Shown in pieces: positions 9,003 to 17,182 of a stretch of 44,754 bases of DNA; the stretch's first letter is position 1, and each line of letters begins with the position of its first letter. A model generated the notes under the pieces. That model was not told the DNA's origin, searched no databases, and was given only the letters and a program-made list of their open reading frames with translations. The DNA lies in NCBI RefSeq assembly GCF_000935215.1, contig NZ_JXXD01000013.1, positions 1 through 44,754 on the forward strand, read 5' to 3'. Position numbers and translations under genes: made by a program. This stretch comes from Stutzerimonas stutzeri. GTDB taxonomy: Bacteria > Pseudomonadota > Gammaproteobacteria > Pseudomonadales > Pseudomonadaceae.

Positions 9003-9440
9003 TCACTTGACCACGAACCGGCCTTCCATGCCCTTGTTCTGCAGCCCCTTGCAGTAGAACGGGTAGCTGCCCGGCTTGACGGGCAGGAAGAAGATTTCCG
9101 CCTCGCCGGCATCCTCGAACTCCAGCTCGACCAGCGTGATCGCCTTGATCTCCACACCACCGGCCTCGACCTTGCGCAGATAGATCGACTGGGCGAACTC
9201 GGGCGCCTGGAACGCGCACTCCTTCTGGCCATCGGAGCTGACCTTGAGCTGGTAGGCGACGCCGGTTTCCAGCTGATATTCCTTCTGCGACACCGCGTAG
9301 TCGCTCTGCTCGGAACCGAACTTCAGATCCGGCAAAGCCTGCGTACGACGGGTCAGGTCGCCAGCGGCGTGGCTGTGATCGAATCCGACCAGGCTGCCAA
9401 CGAACAGCAGGTTGAGCAACAGCGCTTTGTAAGTGGGCAT
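9003..9440 (-). CDS. Periplasmic cupredoxin-like protein with altered copper ligands
   Basis: The 145-residue protein has a signal peptide (cleavage near SHA/A at 24-26) and a beta-rich mature domain ending in PGSYPFYCKGLQNKGMEG. This matches the C-terminal copper loop of cupredoxins. C130 and M138 are present, but the histidine usually found between Cys and Met is absent. The position usually held by the upstream His seems to be C75 in KECAFQAPEF. It may bind copper in a non-standard way, bind another metal or be a structural relative. As first gene of the operon with the histidine kinase and regulator, it may act in periplasmic signal perception or electron transfer. A CTACCTTGGTAG palindrome lies 64 bp upstream of its start. 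Confidence 0.75.
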   Translation of the reverse strand: MPTYKALLLNLLFVGSLVGFDHSHAAGDLTRRTQALPDLKFGSEQSDYAVSQKEYQLETGVAYQLKVSSDGQKECAFQAPEFAQSIYLRKVEAGGVEIKAITLVELEFEDAGEAEIFFLPVKPGSYPFYCKGLQNKGMEGRFVVK

Positions 9441-9503
9441 GGGAATGGCCTCGTTATTGTTTTCGGTGTCGCCATCCTAAGGCGCCGAGCCCTGCCCAGC
9501 TTC

Positions 9504-9515
9504 CTACCTTGGTAG
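9504..9515 (-). promoter_or_regulatory. Palindromic motif CTACCTTGGTAG before the cupredoxin/kinase operon
   Basis: This is a perfect 5-bp inverted repeat around TT. It lies 64 bp before the cupredoxin ATG and about 25 bp before TAGGAT (9474-9479, minus strand), which would put it around the -35 position. It shares the core ACCTTGGTA with the sites at 12052 and, in part, 16474. Regulator unproven. Confidence 0.55.
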
Positions 9516-9652
9516 CGTTCAGGGGCCGTTGAATCGGGCGCTCCAGACTCTTTCATGGCAGTGGCGGCGATCCAAATCTGCGCAAACACCGGCTGCGTCA
9601 CCCGTTTCGGCAGCCTGATGGCGCGCACCCCGGGTGCCGAGCGAGCCGAATC

Positions 9653-9677
9653 AGTACCAAGGTCGCAGTACCAAGGT
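9653..9677 (+). promoter_or_regulatory. Direct repeat of AGTACCAAGGT before the chemoreceptor
   Basis: AGTACCAAGGT occurs at 9653-9663 and again at 9667-9677, a 14-bp period. The pair lies about 150 bp upstream of the chemoreceptor start. The first half of each unit is reused at 12052-12076 with the same period, and this recurrence argues for a real protein-binding site. Confidence 0.6.
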
Positions 9678-9830
9678 ATCGATCAACTTCCTGCCAGCGC
9701 GGCCGCCATATCCAGGTATGCATGATGCCGATTGGACATCATCCGATCCTTGGCCGCCCCACGTGAGACCGTCAGCGTCCCTGGGCCCGCCACCGCTGGT
9801 TCTTTTGCGTTATCAGGAGTAGGAACCGTG

Positions 9831-12002
9831 ATGTCGCTCAAATCCATACAGCAGCGAATAGCGATCACCGGCGGCTTATGCCTGCTGGCAACCGCTGGCA
9901 TCTTGATTGGCTACAGCGTCTATCTTGCCAGCTCGACCCAGGGCATGGTGTCCGACCGGGTCAGTCAGCAGGCGCAGGAAGATGCCTTGCAGACCCTGCA
10001 GCACCTCGGCGGGAAATACGCCGGAGAAATCCGCTCCGAGTTCACCGAAGCGCTGGAAGCGGCGCGGGGCATGGCGACGACCTTTGCGGTCGGCAAGCTG
10101 AACCCGGCGGGTTCGGGTGGGCTGCAGGTTGGCCGGGACGAGGTGAACTCGATTCTGCTCAACGTGCTGAAAAGCTATCCGGACTTCAACGGCACCTACT
10201 CGTGCTGGGAGCCGGACGCAATCGACGGCCAGGATTTCCTATTCACTGGTGGCCAGAACGGTAACAACGAGCAGACCGGTCGCTTCACGCCCTACTGGAC
10301 GCGGGGCGCAGACGGCAAGATCGCGGTGCAGCCGCTGGTCGAGTACGACACCATGGACAAGCACCCCAACGGCGTACTCAAGGGCGGCTGGTACATCGGG
10401 CCGCGGGAAACGCTCAAGGAAAGCGTGCTCGGCCCGCTGCCCTACATCGTGCAGGGCAAGCAGGTATGGCTGGCGACGCTTTCGGTTCCGGTCATCGTCG
10501 ATGGCCGCTTCATGGGTGTGGCGGGCACCGACTACAACCTCGACTTCGTGCAGAAGATCAGCCAGGAAGTATCCGGCAAGCTGTTCGAGGGCCGAGGCGA
10601 AGTGGCGATCATCAGTGACCAGGGGCTGATCGTGGCGGAGAGCCGCTCGCCAGACCTGATTGGCCAGCACTTCCAGAAGGTATTGCCGAACGAGTGGCAG
10701 ACGGCTCTGAGCGCCGTGCAAAAGGGCGAAGAACTCGCCCGTCTGGACGCAGACGGCACGATCGTGGTGTTCGCACCGATCGAGCTGGGTCGTACCGGCA
10801 AGCCCTGGTCGATGATGCTGAAGATCAACAAGGAAATCGTGCTGGCCAAGGCCACCGAGCTGAAGACCGAGATGGACGCCAAGAGCGATCGGAGCATGCT
10901 GCAGCAGATCGGCGCAGGCGTGCTCATCTCAATCCTCGCCGTGCTTGCGCTGTGGTTTTCTTCCCGCTCGGTCGCCCTGCCCATTCGCAAAGCCGCGCAG
11001 CTGGCCGGTGCCATTCAGAAAGGCGACTTTTCCCAGCGCCTGGCGCACCAGTCCGCGGACGAAGTCGGCCAGCTATCCGCCAGCCTCGACCGAATGGCCG
11101 ACAGCCTACAGGAGCAGGTACACGTGGCCGAACGCATCTCCCAGGGCGACCTGGCGGTGGAAGTCCGTCTGGCCTCGGAGCACGACCAGCTCGGGCTTGC
11201 GCTCAGGCGAATGGTCGACAACCTCAACGAGTTGGTATCCCAGGTCCAGCAGAGCTCAGGGCTGATCAACGACAAGGCCGGCCAGGTGACGAGCCTCAGC
11301 CAGGATCTTTCCAGCGGCGCAACGGAATCGGCCTCCGCGGTGACTGAGATTAGCGCCACCATCAACCAGATGGCTGCGCAGATTCGCCAGACCTCCGAAT
11401 ACGCCAGCGAAGCCAACGCCCTCTCGCGCGATTCCGAGCATTCGGCCCGCGGTGGCAACGAGTTGATGGTCACCCTGAAAGCGGCAATGCAGGAGATCGA
11501 CCAGTCGGGCCTGGATATCACCAACATCATCAGGGCAATCGAAGAGATCGCCACGCAAACCAACCTCCTCGCACTGAACGCGGCCATCGAGGCGGCCCGT
11601 GCCGGCGAGCATGGCCGCGGGTTCGCGGTGGTCGCCGATGAAGTCCGTCAGCTGGCAGCCCGCAGTGCCGAGGCCGCACAGCGCTCTACCCGTCTGATCC
11701 AGGAGTCTAATGCGCGGACGATCAAGGGCATGGAGCTCACCGACGACACAGCACGGGCGCTGGAAGCGATCGTTCAGGGCGCGGCACAGGTTTCGCAGCT
11801 GGTCGACGAGATCGCCTCGGCGTCGAGCCAGCAGGCATCCGGTATCGAACAGGTCAGCCTGGCCATCGGCCAGATCGATGAAGTGGTGCACCACAACAGC
11901 AGTAACTCCGAGCAATCGACCCAGGCCGCACAGGAGCTGACGCAGCAAGCGCAGCAAATGATCGTGCAGGTCGGCCGATTCAAGGTCAGGCGAGTCCGCT
12001 AA
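9831..12002 (+). CDS. Transmembrane methyl-accepting chemotaxis protein with dCache sensor
   Basis: The 723-residue receptor has a membrane helix near 11-33 and a large periplasmic domain (34-357). A second helix lies near 358-377, then a HAMP domain (about 378-432) and a methyl-accepting domain with its hairpin tip at about 573-607. The periplasmic part has double-Cache features: a long helix (about 45-85), a distal pocket region with [20 protein letters not shown] near 116-135, and a membrane-proximal half with [11 protein letters not shown]. It would steer motility toward a small ligand bound in the distal pocket. The start is the ATG at 9831, 10 nt after AGGAGT. Upstream frame extension is not supported. 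Its setting inside the PQQ/ABC locus suggests a ligand linked to alcohol oxidation, which is inference. Confidence 0.9.
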   Translation: MSLKSIQQRIAITGGLCLLATAGILIGYSVYLASSTQGMVSDRVSQQAQEDALQTLQHLGGKYAGEIRSEFTEALEAARGMATTFAVGKLNPAGSGGLQVGRDEVNSILLNVLKSYPDFNGTYSCWEPDAIDGQDFLFTGGQNGNNEQTGRFTPYWTRGADGKIAVQPLVEYDTMDKHPNGVLKGGWYIGPRETLKESVLGPLPYIVQGKQVWLATLSVPVIVDGRFMGVAGTDYNLDFVQKISQEVSGKLFEGRGEVAIISDQGLIVAESRSPDLIGQHFQKVLPNEWQTALSAVQKGEELARLDADGTIVVFAPIELGRTGKPWSMMLKINKEIVLAKATELKTEMDAKSDRSMLQQIGAGVLISILAVLALWFSSRSVALPIRKAAQLAGAIQKGDFSQRLAHQSADEVGQLSASLDRMADSLQEQVHVAERISQGDLAVEVRLASEHDQLGLALRRMVDNLNELVSQVQQSSGLINDKAGQVTSLSQDLSSGATESASAVTEISATINQMAAQIRQTSEYASEANALSRDSEHSARGGNELMVTLKAAMQEIDQSGLDITNIIRAIEEIATQTNLLALNAAIEAARAGEHGRGFAVVADEVRQLAARSAEAAQRSTRLIQESNARTIKGMELTDDTARALEAIVQGAAQVSQLVDEIASASSQQASGIEQVSLAIGQIDEVVHHNSSNSEQSTQAAQELTQQAQQMIVQVGRFKVRRVR

Positions 12003-12009
12003 GGGCCGG

Positions 12010-12036
12010 GGCGGCGCAGGGCCTGCGCCGCCTTTT
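12010..12036 (+). terminator. Intrinsic terminator of the chemoreceptor gene
   Basis: GGCGGCGCA (12010-12018) pairs with TGCGCCGCC (12024-12032), followed by TTTT at 12033-12036. It begins 8 bp after the stop codon. Confidence 0.8.
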
Positions 12037-12051
12037 CATCGTCATTTCTAC

Positions 12052-12088
12052 GACCTTGGTACACAGCGACTGGTACTTTCTGCATATT
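12052..12088 (+). promoter_or_regulatory. Promoter region of the ABC operon with the locus motif
   Basis: GACCTTGGTAC lies at 12052-12062. A half copy containing TGGTAC is at 12071-12076, so the GGTAC elements are exactly 14 bp apart, matching the repeat at 9653-9677 read on the other strand. A CATATT hexamer at 12083-12088 could be the -10. The operon start codon is at 12141. Confidence 0.5.
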
Positions 12089-12140
12089 CCCCCGCTCTGC
12101 CATGGTTCCTATGCTGCCTGCAACGTCACAGGAGCTGCCC

Positions 12141-13328
12141 ATGAGCCACGTATTACGACGAGCCGGTTTCCTGATCGCCCTCACTTGCTGCACGCAGTTC
12201 GCTGCAGCGGCTGCCAGCACGGAGCTGGCGATACGCATCGGTTATCTCGGTTATCGCCCAGACACCGGCCCGGTGCTCTCCAACGTCATTCCTGAGCCCG
12301 AAGACGCCGGCCTGCGCGGCGCCGAACTGGCGATCACCGACAGCAACAGCACGGGACGTTTTCTCAAGCACAGCTATGTGCTCGAAGCGGCCACCAGCGA
12401 AACGCCGGAAGAACTCCTGGAACAGGCGGGCAAGCAATACGCCGACGGTCTGCGCCTGTTCGTGGTCAACGCTCCGGCTGCGTCCCTGCGCCAGCTGTCG
12501 GACGCCATGCCGGAAGCACTGCTGATCAACGCCGGCAGTGCCGACGATGCACTGCGCAGCCAGAGTTGCCTGGCGAATGTCCTGCACACCCTGCCCAGCC
12601 GCAGCATGCTCGCCGATGCGCTCGGCCAGTTCCTCGCGGCACGCCGTTGGAATCGCTGGATGCTGATCGTCGGTCCGACCGCTGAGGATCAGGCCTACGC
12701 CGATGCTTTGCGCCGCGCGGCCAAGCGCTTCGGTCACCGCATCGTGGTGGAGAAGCCCTGGAGCTTCGATAACGACCAACGCCGCAGCGCCCAGGCCGAG
12801 ATGCCGTTGTTCACCCAGGGTGCCGAATACGACGTGGTGCTGGTGGCCGACGAACGTGGCGACTTCGGTGAGTACGTGCCATATCACACCTGGTTGCCGC
12901 GCCCGGTGGCAGGCACCCAGGGCCTGACCGCCACCGGCTGGCACAAGACGGTGGAAACCTACGGCGCCGCCCAATTGCAGAAACGCTTCGAGGCGCATGC
13001 CAAGCGCTGGATGAACGACCGCGATTTCGCCGCCTGGATGGGCGTACGCAGCCTTGCAGCGGCGGTCACTCGCCTGCGCAGCACGGACGCCGCGGCAATC
13101 CGTCAGCTGTCGCTTAGCGGTGAGCTTCCGCTGGATGGTTTCAAGGGCCGCAAGCTGAGCTTCCGCCCGTGGAATGGCCAGCTACGCCAGCCGATCCCGC
13201 TGATACACCCGCGGGCGCTGGTATCGAACTCGCCGCAGGACGGCTTTCTGCATCCCACCAGCGAACTGGACACCCTGGGCTTCGACGCACCGGAAAGCAG
13301 CTGCCGCCTGAGCGAGGCGCGCCCGTGA
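12141..13328 (+). CDS. Periplasmic binding protein of the PQQ-alcohol-system ABC transporter (LutA/Ped-like)
   Basis: The 395-residue product has a signal peptide (cleavage near residues 23-25) and the two-lobed layout of type I periplasmic binding proteins, with IRIGYLGYRPDTGP opening the first lobe. It resembles the family defined as the substrate-binding component of an ABC system tied to PQQ alcohol dehydrogenases. In P. putida the corresponding transporter (PedA1A2BC), and in Methylorubrum LutABEF, support lanthanide-dependent growth. AGGAG at 12130-12134 selects the ATG at 12141 over an upstream ATG at 12102. The stop overlaps the next start by 4 bp. The true ligand is not shown by the sequence. 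Confidence 0.8.
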   Translation: MSHVLRRAGFLIALTCCTQFAAAAASTELAIRIGYLGYRPDTGPVLSNVIPEPEDAGLRGAELAITDSNSTGRFLKHSYVLEAATSETPEELLEQAGKQYADGLRLFVVNAPAASLRQLSDAMPEALLINAGSADDALRSQSCLANVLHTLPSRSMLADALGQFLAARRWNRWMLIVGPTAEDQAYADALRRAAKRFGHRIVVEKPWSFDNDQRRSAQAEMPLFTQGAEYDVVLVADERGDFGEYVPYHTWLPRPVAGTQGLTATGWHKTVETYGAAQLQKRFEAHAKRWMNDRDFAAWMGVRSLAAAVTRLRSTDAAAIRQLSLSGELPLDGFKGRKLSFRPWNGQLRQPIPLIHPRALVSNSPQDGFLHPTSELDTLGFDAPESSCRLSEARP

Positions 13329-13813
13329 TTCGTCTCACTGCAGCCGCGCTGCTTGGCCTTGCCACTCTGCCCGCCAGCGCCGACGAGCTGGGCTATGAGG
13401 CCTATGTCGACAGCCCCAAGCGCATCAAATGCCTCTACGGCTACGTGACGGCGAAGACCGGTAACTTCGATGCCGCCAAAGCCATCTTCGAAGACTGCGT
13501 GGCGCGCTGGAACGACGTCTACTCGATGATTTCGCTGGCGCAAATGTACGAGAGCGGCAGCGGCATGGAGCCGGATCTGAGCAAATCCGCCGCGCTACTG
13601 AAGAAAGGCGCGGAGCAGTCGGACGACGCCAGCTACGTCAGCCTGGCGCGCTACCACTGGGGCGTCGCCCTGGCCGAAAGGCGTGGCGTCGAAGCCGATT
13701 CCGTCGCAGCACGCCATTGGTTGCAGCGAGCAGCCGCCGGCGGCCAGGAAGAAGCCGAAGAATACCTGCGCCAGCTGGACCACAACGACACCACTGCCCC
13801 CATCACACAATAA
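13325..13813 (+). CDS. Exported Sel1/TPR-repeat protein
   Basis: The 162-residue product starts at a GTG that overlaps the previous stop (GTGA), and a signal peptide (1-18, ending PASA) follows immediately. The mature part carries Sel1-like helical repeats, including SMISLAQMYESGSGMEPDLS and YVSLARYHWGVALAERRGVE, which usually mediate protein-protein contact. The frame is open upstream to 13169, but only the GTG start gives a signal peptide. In the middle of the operon it may scaffold the periplasmic binding protein or the beta-propeller. No specific function is known to me. Confidence 0.8.
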   Translation: MIRLTAAALLGLATLPASADELGYEAYVDSPKRIKCLYGYVTAKTGNFDAAKAIFEDCVARWNDVYSMISLAQMYESGSGMEPDLSKSAALLKKGAEQSDDASYVSLARYHWGVALAERRGVEADSVAARHWLQRAAAGGQEEAEEYLRQLDHNDTTAPITQ

Positions 13814-13831
13814 CGACAAGAGAGCCCAACC

Positions 13832-14809
13832 ATGCCCAGAACTGCCCTTGCCTCCGCCATCGCCATTGCCATTGCCCTCAGCCTTGCCGCAGGTTCGGCT
13901 GCCGCCGCCACGGCCTACGTCTCCAACGAGAAAGACGACAGCATTAGCGTGATCAACCTGGACACGATGGAAACCGTCGAGACCCTGGAAGTCGGCATGC
14001 GCCCGCGCGGCCTCACGCTCTCCCATGACAACAAGCTGCTGTACATCTGCGCCAGCGACTCGGACACCGTGCAGGTGATGGACCTGGCCACGCGGCAGAT
14101 CATCAAGCAGCTGCCATCTGGCGCGGACCCCGAACAATTCGCCCTGCATCCCAACAACAAATGGTTGTACATCTCTAACGAGGACGACGCCCTGGTGACT
14201 GTGGTCGACGTCGACAAGGAGGAAGTGCTGGCGCAGATCGATGTGGGTGTCGAGCCGGAAGGCATGGCGGTGAGCCCGGATGGCAAGTGGGCGGTCAACA
14301 CCAGCGAAACCACCAACATGCTGCACTGGATCGACACCAGCACTAACGAGCTGGTGGACAACACCCTGGTCGACCAGCGCCCACGACACGTCGAGTTCAC
14401 CAAAGACAGCAAGCAGCTCTGGGCCTCGGCCGAGATCGGCGGCACGGTCAGCGTGGTGGACGTGGATAAACGCGAGATCCTCAAGACCCTGACGTTCAAG
14501 ATCAAGGGCGTGCACCCGGACAAGGTCCAGCCGGTGGGCATCAAACTCAGCTCCGACGGCAAGTACGCCTTCGTTGCACTCGGCCCGGCCAATCACATCG
14601 CCGTAGTCGATGCCAAAACCTACGAGGTGCTCGACTACCTGCTGGTGGGTCGCCGTGTCTGGCACATGGCATTCAACCCTGACGAGAGCCTGCTGCTGAC
14701 CACCAACGGTGTCAGCGGCGACGTCTCGGTGATCGACGTCGACAAGCTCAAGGTCACCAAGTCGATCAAGGTCGGCCGCTATCCCTGGGGCGTGGTGGTC
14801 AGCCCATGA
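13832..14809 (+). CDS. Periplasmic YVTN beta-propeller protein of the PQQ/ABC locus
   Basis: The 325-residue product has a signal peptide (cleavage near GSAAA/A at 28-29). It then has seven or so repeats of the YVTN/NHL type, such as AYVSNEKDDSISVINLDT, LYICASDSDTVQVMDLAT and LYISNEDDALVTVVDVDK. This matches the PQQ-dependent catabolism-associated beta-propeller family, found next to the ABC genes in ped and lut loci. The many Asp residues on repeat loops could bind metal or cofactor, which is inference. It begins 18 bp after the Sel1 gene, and its stop overlaps the ATPase start by 4 bp. Confidence 0.88.
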   Translation: MPRTALASAIAIAIALSLAAGSAAAATAYVSNEKDDSISVINLDTMETVETLEVGMRPRGLTLSHDNKLLYICASDSDTVQVMDLATRQIIKQLPSGADPEQFALHPNNKWLYISNEDDALVTVVDVDKEEVLAQIDVGVEPEGMAVSPDGKWAVNTSETTNMLHWIDTSTNELVDNTLVDQRPRHVEFTKDSKQLWASAEIGGTVSVVDVDKREILKTLTFKIKGVHPDKVQPVGIKLSSDGKYAFVALGPANHIAVVDAKTYEVLDYLLVGRRVWHMAFNPDESLLLTTNGVSGDVSVIDVDKLKVTKSIKVGRYPWGVVVSP

Positions 14810-15675
14810 ACTCACTGGAGGTCAGCGACGTCGCCTTCGCCTATGGTGAGCGGCTGGCGCTGGATGGGGTGAGCTTTAGCGCAGCGCAGGGGCGTTTCAC
14901 GGCGTTGCTTGGTCCGAACGGAGCCGGCAAATCGACGCTGATTGCGCTGCTGACCCGCCTGTACGACCTGCAGCAGGGGCAGATCCGTATCGCCGGCTTC
15001 GATCTGCGCGAAACGCCGCGCAAGGCCCTTGCGCGCCTTGGCGTGGTGTTCCAGCAGAGCACACTGGACCTGGACCTCACGGTCGAACAGAACCTGCGCT
15101 ACCACGCCGCGCTGCATGGTATGCCGCGGGCCGTGGCGAACGAACGTATCGAGCTGGAACTGCAGCGCCAGCAGCTCGGCGAGCGGCGACGCAGCAAGGT
15201 GCGCGAACTCAATGGCGGTCACCGTCGCCGTGTCGAAATCGCCCGCGCCCTGCTGCATCGGCCTGAGCTGCTGTTGCTCGATGAGGCCAGCGCCGGCCTC
15301 GATCCTGCCAGCCGCCAGGCGCTCAACCAGCATGTCCGCATGCTTTGCCAGGAACAGGGCATGAGCGTGCTGTGGACCACGCATTTGCTCGATGAAGTTC
15401 GCGCCGACGACGATCTGCTGGTGCTCAACCGCGGCCGCCTGGTGGCCCAAGGCCGTGCCGCGGACCTGGCGACCGAGGGTGAAGACCTGGCCGCGAGCTT
15501 TGCACGACTGACCGGCAACGAGGCCCACGGCGCCGGCAGCAATCTCGGCCACCAGAGTGCCGTGCTGGACAGCACGCCGCGCACCATCGAAACCGTGCAC
15601 GCGATGTCGGCTTCCAACCCAGAGGCGGCTCACGGCACGCGCGCGCTCCTCGATTCGGAGCGGAAACGCTCATGA
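14806..15675 (+). CDS. ABC transporter ATP-binding protein of the PQQ/ABC locus (LutE-like)
   Basis: The 289-residue ATPase has Walker A GPNGAGKST (36-44), a Q-loop (VFQQS near 81-85), Walker B LLLLDE (155-160) and switch H193. The signature is LNGGH (135-139) where most ABC proteins have LSGGQ, so the serine that contacts ATP across the dimer is replaced by Asn. The last 55 or so residues form a low-complexity tail beyond the usual fold. It would power the permease encoded by the next gene, whose start overlaps its stop. The family is known as the PQQ-dependent catabolism-associated ABC ATPase. Confidence 0.9.
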   Translation: MNSLEVSDVAFAYGERLALDGVSFSAAQGRFTALLGPNGAGKSTLIALLTRLYDLQQGQIRIAGFDLRETPRKALARLGVVFQQSTLDLDLTVEQNLRYHAALHGMPRAVANERIELELQRQQLGERRRSKVRELNGGHRRRVEIARALLHRPELLLLDEASAGLDPASRQALNQHVRMLCQEQGMSVLWTTHLLDEVRADDDLLVLNRGRLVAQGRAADLATEGEDLAASFARLTGNEAHGAGSNLGHQSAVLDSTPRTIETVHAMSASNPEAAHGTRALLDSERKRS

Positions 15676-16463
15676 TCATCTACTGGGAATGCCTGCGCGG
15701 TATCGTTCTGCGTGAATGGCTGCGCTTCGTGCAGCAGCGTTCGCGCTTCTTCAGCGCCCTGGTGCGGCCGCTGCTCTGGCTGGTGGTGTTTGCCGCCGGT
15801 TTTCGTGCGGCGCTCGGCATCGCCATCATCGAGCCGTACGACACCTACATCACCTACGAGACCTACATCGTGCCGGGGCTGACCTGCATGATCCTGCTGT
15901 TCAATGGCATGCAGGGTTCACTGTCGATGGTCTACGACCGCGAGATGGGCAGCATGCGCGTATTGCTGACCAGTCCGCTGCCGCGCAGCTTTCTGCTGGC
16001 CAGCAAACTCGTCGCCACGGCGCTGATCTCCTTGCTGCAGGTCTATGCCTTTCTCGCTATCGCCTGGTTCTACGGCGTACAGCCTCCACCACTGGGACTG
16101 CTCGTCGCCCTGCCCGCCTTGCTGCTGGTGGCACTACTGCTCAGCGCCCTGGGCCTGCTGCTATCCAACGGCATTCGGCAGCTGGAGAATTTTGCCGGGG
16201 TGATGAATTTCGTCATCTTTCCGATGTTCTTTCTCTCCTCGGCGCTCTACCCGCTGTGGAAGATGCGTGAGGCGAGCGAGTGGTTGTACTGGATCTGCGC
16301 CCTCAACCCCTTCACCCACGCCGTGGAGCTGGTCCGTCATGCGCTTTATCTGCGCCTGGCACCAACCGCACTGATGGTCTGCATCGGGCTGACCCTGCTG
16401 TTCAGCCTTCTGGCGGTGCTCAGCTTCAACCCACAACACGCAGCCTTGCGCCGCTCAGCTTGA
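15672..16463 (+). CDS. pedC: ABC-2 type permease of the PQQ/ABC locus (PedC/LutF-like)
   Basis: The 263-residue membrane protein has an amphipathic N-terminus (WECLRGIVLREWLRFVQQRS) and about six helices. It has the ABC-2 layout with a conserved stretch near MGSMRVLLTSPLPRSFLLASK. It matches the alcohol-system permease family named after PedC. ABC-2 permeases are often exporters, whereas this family is implicated in lanthanide-related uptake or response, so the transport direction is an open point. It is the last gene of the overlapping operon and is followed at once by the next promoter region. Confidence 0.85.
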   Translation: MIIYWECLRGIVLREWLRFVQQRSRFFSALVRPLLWLVVFAAGFRAALGIAIIEPYDTYITYETYIVPGLTCMILLFNGMQGSLSMVYDREMGSMRVLLTSPLPRSFLLASKLVATALISLLQVYAFLAIAWFYGVQPPPLGLLVALPALLLVALLLSALGLLLSNGIRQLENFAGVMNFVIFPMFFLSSALYPLWKMREASEWLYWICALNPFTHAVELVRHALYLRLAPTALMVCIGLTLLFSLLAVLSFNPQHAALRRSA

Positions 16464-16473
16464 GCGATCTACT

Positions 16474-16507
16474 ACTTTGGTACCGGTTTTCCCCTCCATC
16501 GTAGGAT
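16474..16507 (+). promoter_or_regulatory. Promoter region with locus motif before the CXXCW gene
   Basis: ACTTTGGTAC (16474-16483; complement GTACCAAAGT) precedes TAGGAT (16502-16507), the same -10-like hexamer seen before the cupredoxin operon. The spacing puts the motif around -35. The CXXCW gene starts at 16567. Confidence 0.5.
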
Positions 16508-16566
16508 TTAAAAGACAGGCCCATTGCTCTGTAATCGACCTATCAAAACGCCATGGAATACGGACT

Positions 16567-17130
16567 ATGTTCAGGTCGCTGCTGCCGTTGCTGATCGCCG
16601 CGCTGCCTGGTTTCGGCATGTCCGTGACTGCCGTGGCCGAAGAGCAGCTCGCGCTGTTCTCTGCCGAGGGTTACCGCCAGACGCAATACCGCAGCCCGAC
16701 GCCGGCAACCGCCGAGGGCGCGCAAACGCTGGACACCGCGGCTCTGCAGGCGTTGCTCGCGAAGGAGCCTGACGTGGTGCTGGTGGACGTGTATCGCAGC
16801 CAGTGGCTGGCTGGTCGCTTCGTCGACAGCGAGCCCCACGCCAACCTGCCGGGCAGCATCTGGCTGGCGAACACCGGCGATGGAAATCTGCAACCGCAGT
16901 GGGCCAGCTATTTCAGCGATAATCTGGCCCGCGTGAGCGGGGGCGATCAGGAGCGGCCACTGGTTTTCTACTGCCGCTCGGACTGCTGGCTCGGCTGGAA
17001 CGCCACCAGGCGCGCACATGGGCTGGGCTACAAACGACTGTACTGGTATCGAGACGGGGTGGATGGCTGGGAACAGGCGGGCCTGCGCTTGCACCCTGCT
17101 ACGCCGGAGCCCCTGCCTGGCGACGAGTAG
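16567..17130 (+). CDS. PQQ-dependent catabolism-associated CXXCW-motif protein
   Basis: The 187-residue product has a signal peptide (cleavage after AVA near 24) and a rhodanese-like fold. The hallmark FYCRSDCWLGWNATRRA carries C136 and C140 followed by W141. The family is named CXXCW, but the two cysteines here are separated by three residues. It occurs almost only beside PQQ-alcohol dehydrogenase genes, and its exact task is unknown. Periplasmic thiol or metal chemistry is plausible. Frame extension upstream to 16477 would remove the signal peptide from the N-terminus and overlap the promoter motif, so I chose the ATG at 16567. Confidence 0.85.
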   Translation: MFRSLLPLLIAALPGFGMSVTAVAEEQLALFSAEGYRQTQYRSPTPATAEGAQTLDTAALQALLAKEPDVVLVDVYRSQWLAGRFVDSEPHANLPGSIWLANTGDGNLQPQWASYFSDNLARVSGGDQERPLVFYCRSDCWLGWNATRRAHGLGYKRLYWYRDGVDGWEQAGLRLHPATPEPLPGDE

Positions 17131-17182
17131 TTCACCTGACCAGCATGCCCCCACCATAATCACAACAAAGAGGTGACCGGCC

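Larger units (their letters stand above)
9441..9830. other. 390-bp divergent control region between the cupredoxin/kinase operon and the chemoreceptor
   Basis: The region holds three copies of the locus motif: CTACCTTGGTAG at 9504-9515 and two GTACCAAGGT copies within 9653-9677. A TAGGAT -10-like hexamer for the minus-strand operon lies at 9474-9479. No coding sequence is supported. The chemoreceptor frame remains open back to 9732, but its ribosome binding site favours the start at 9831. Confidence 0.6.
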
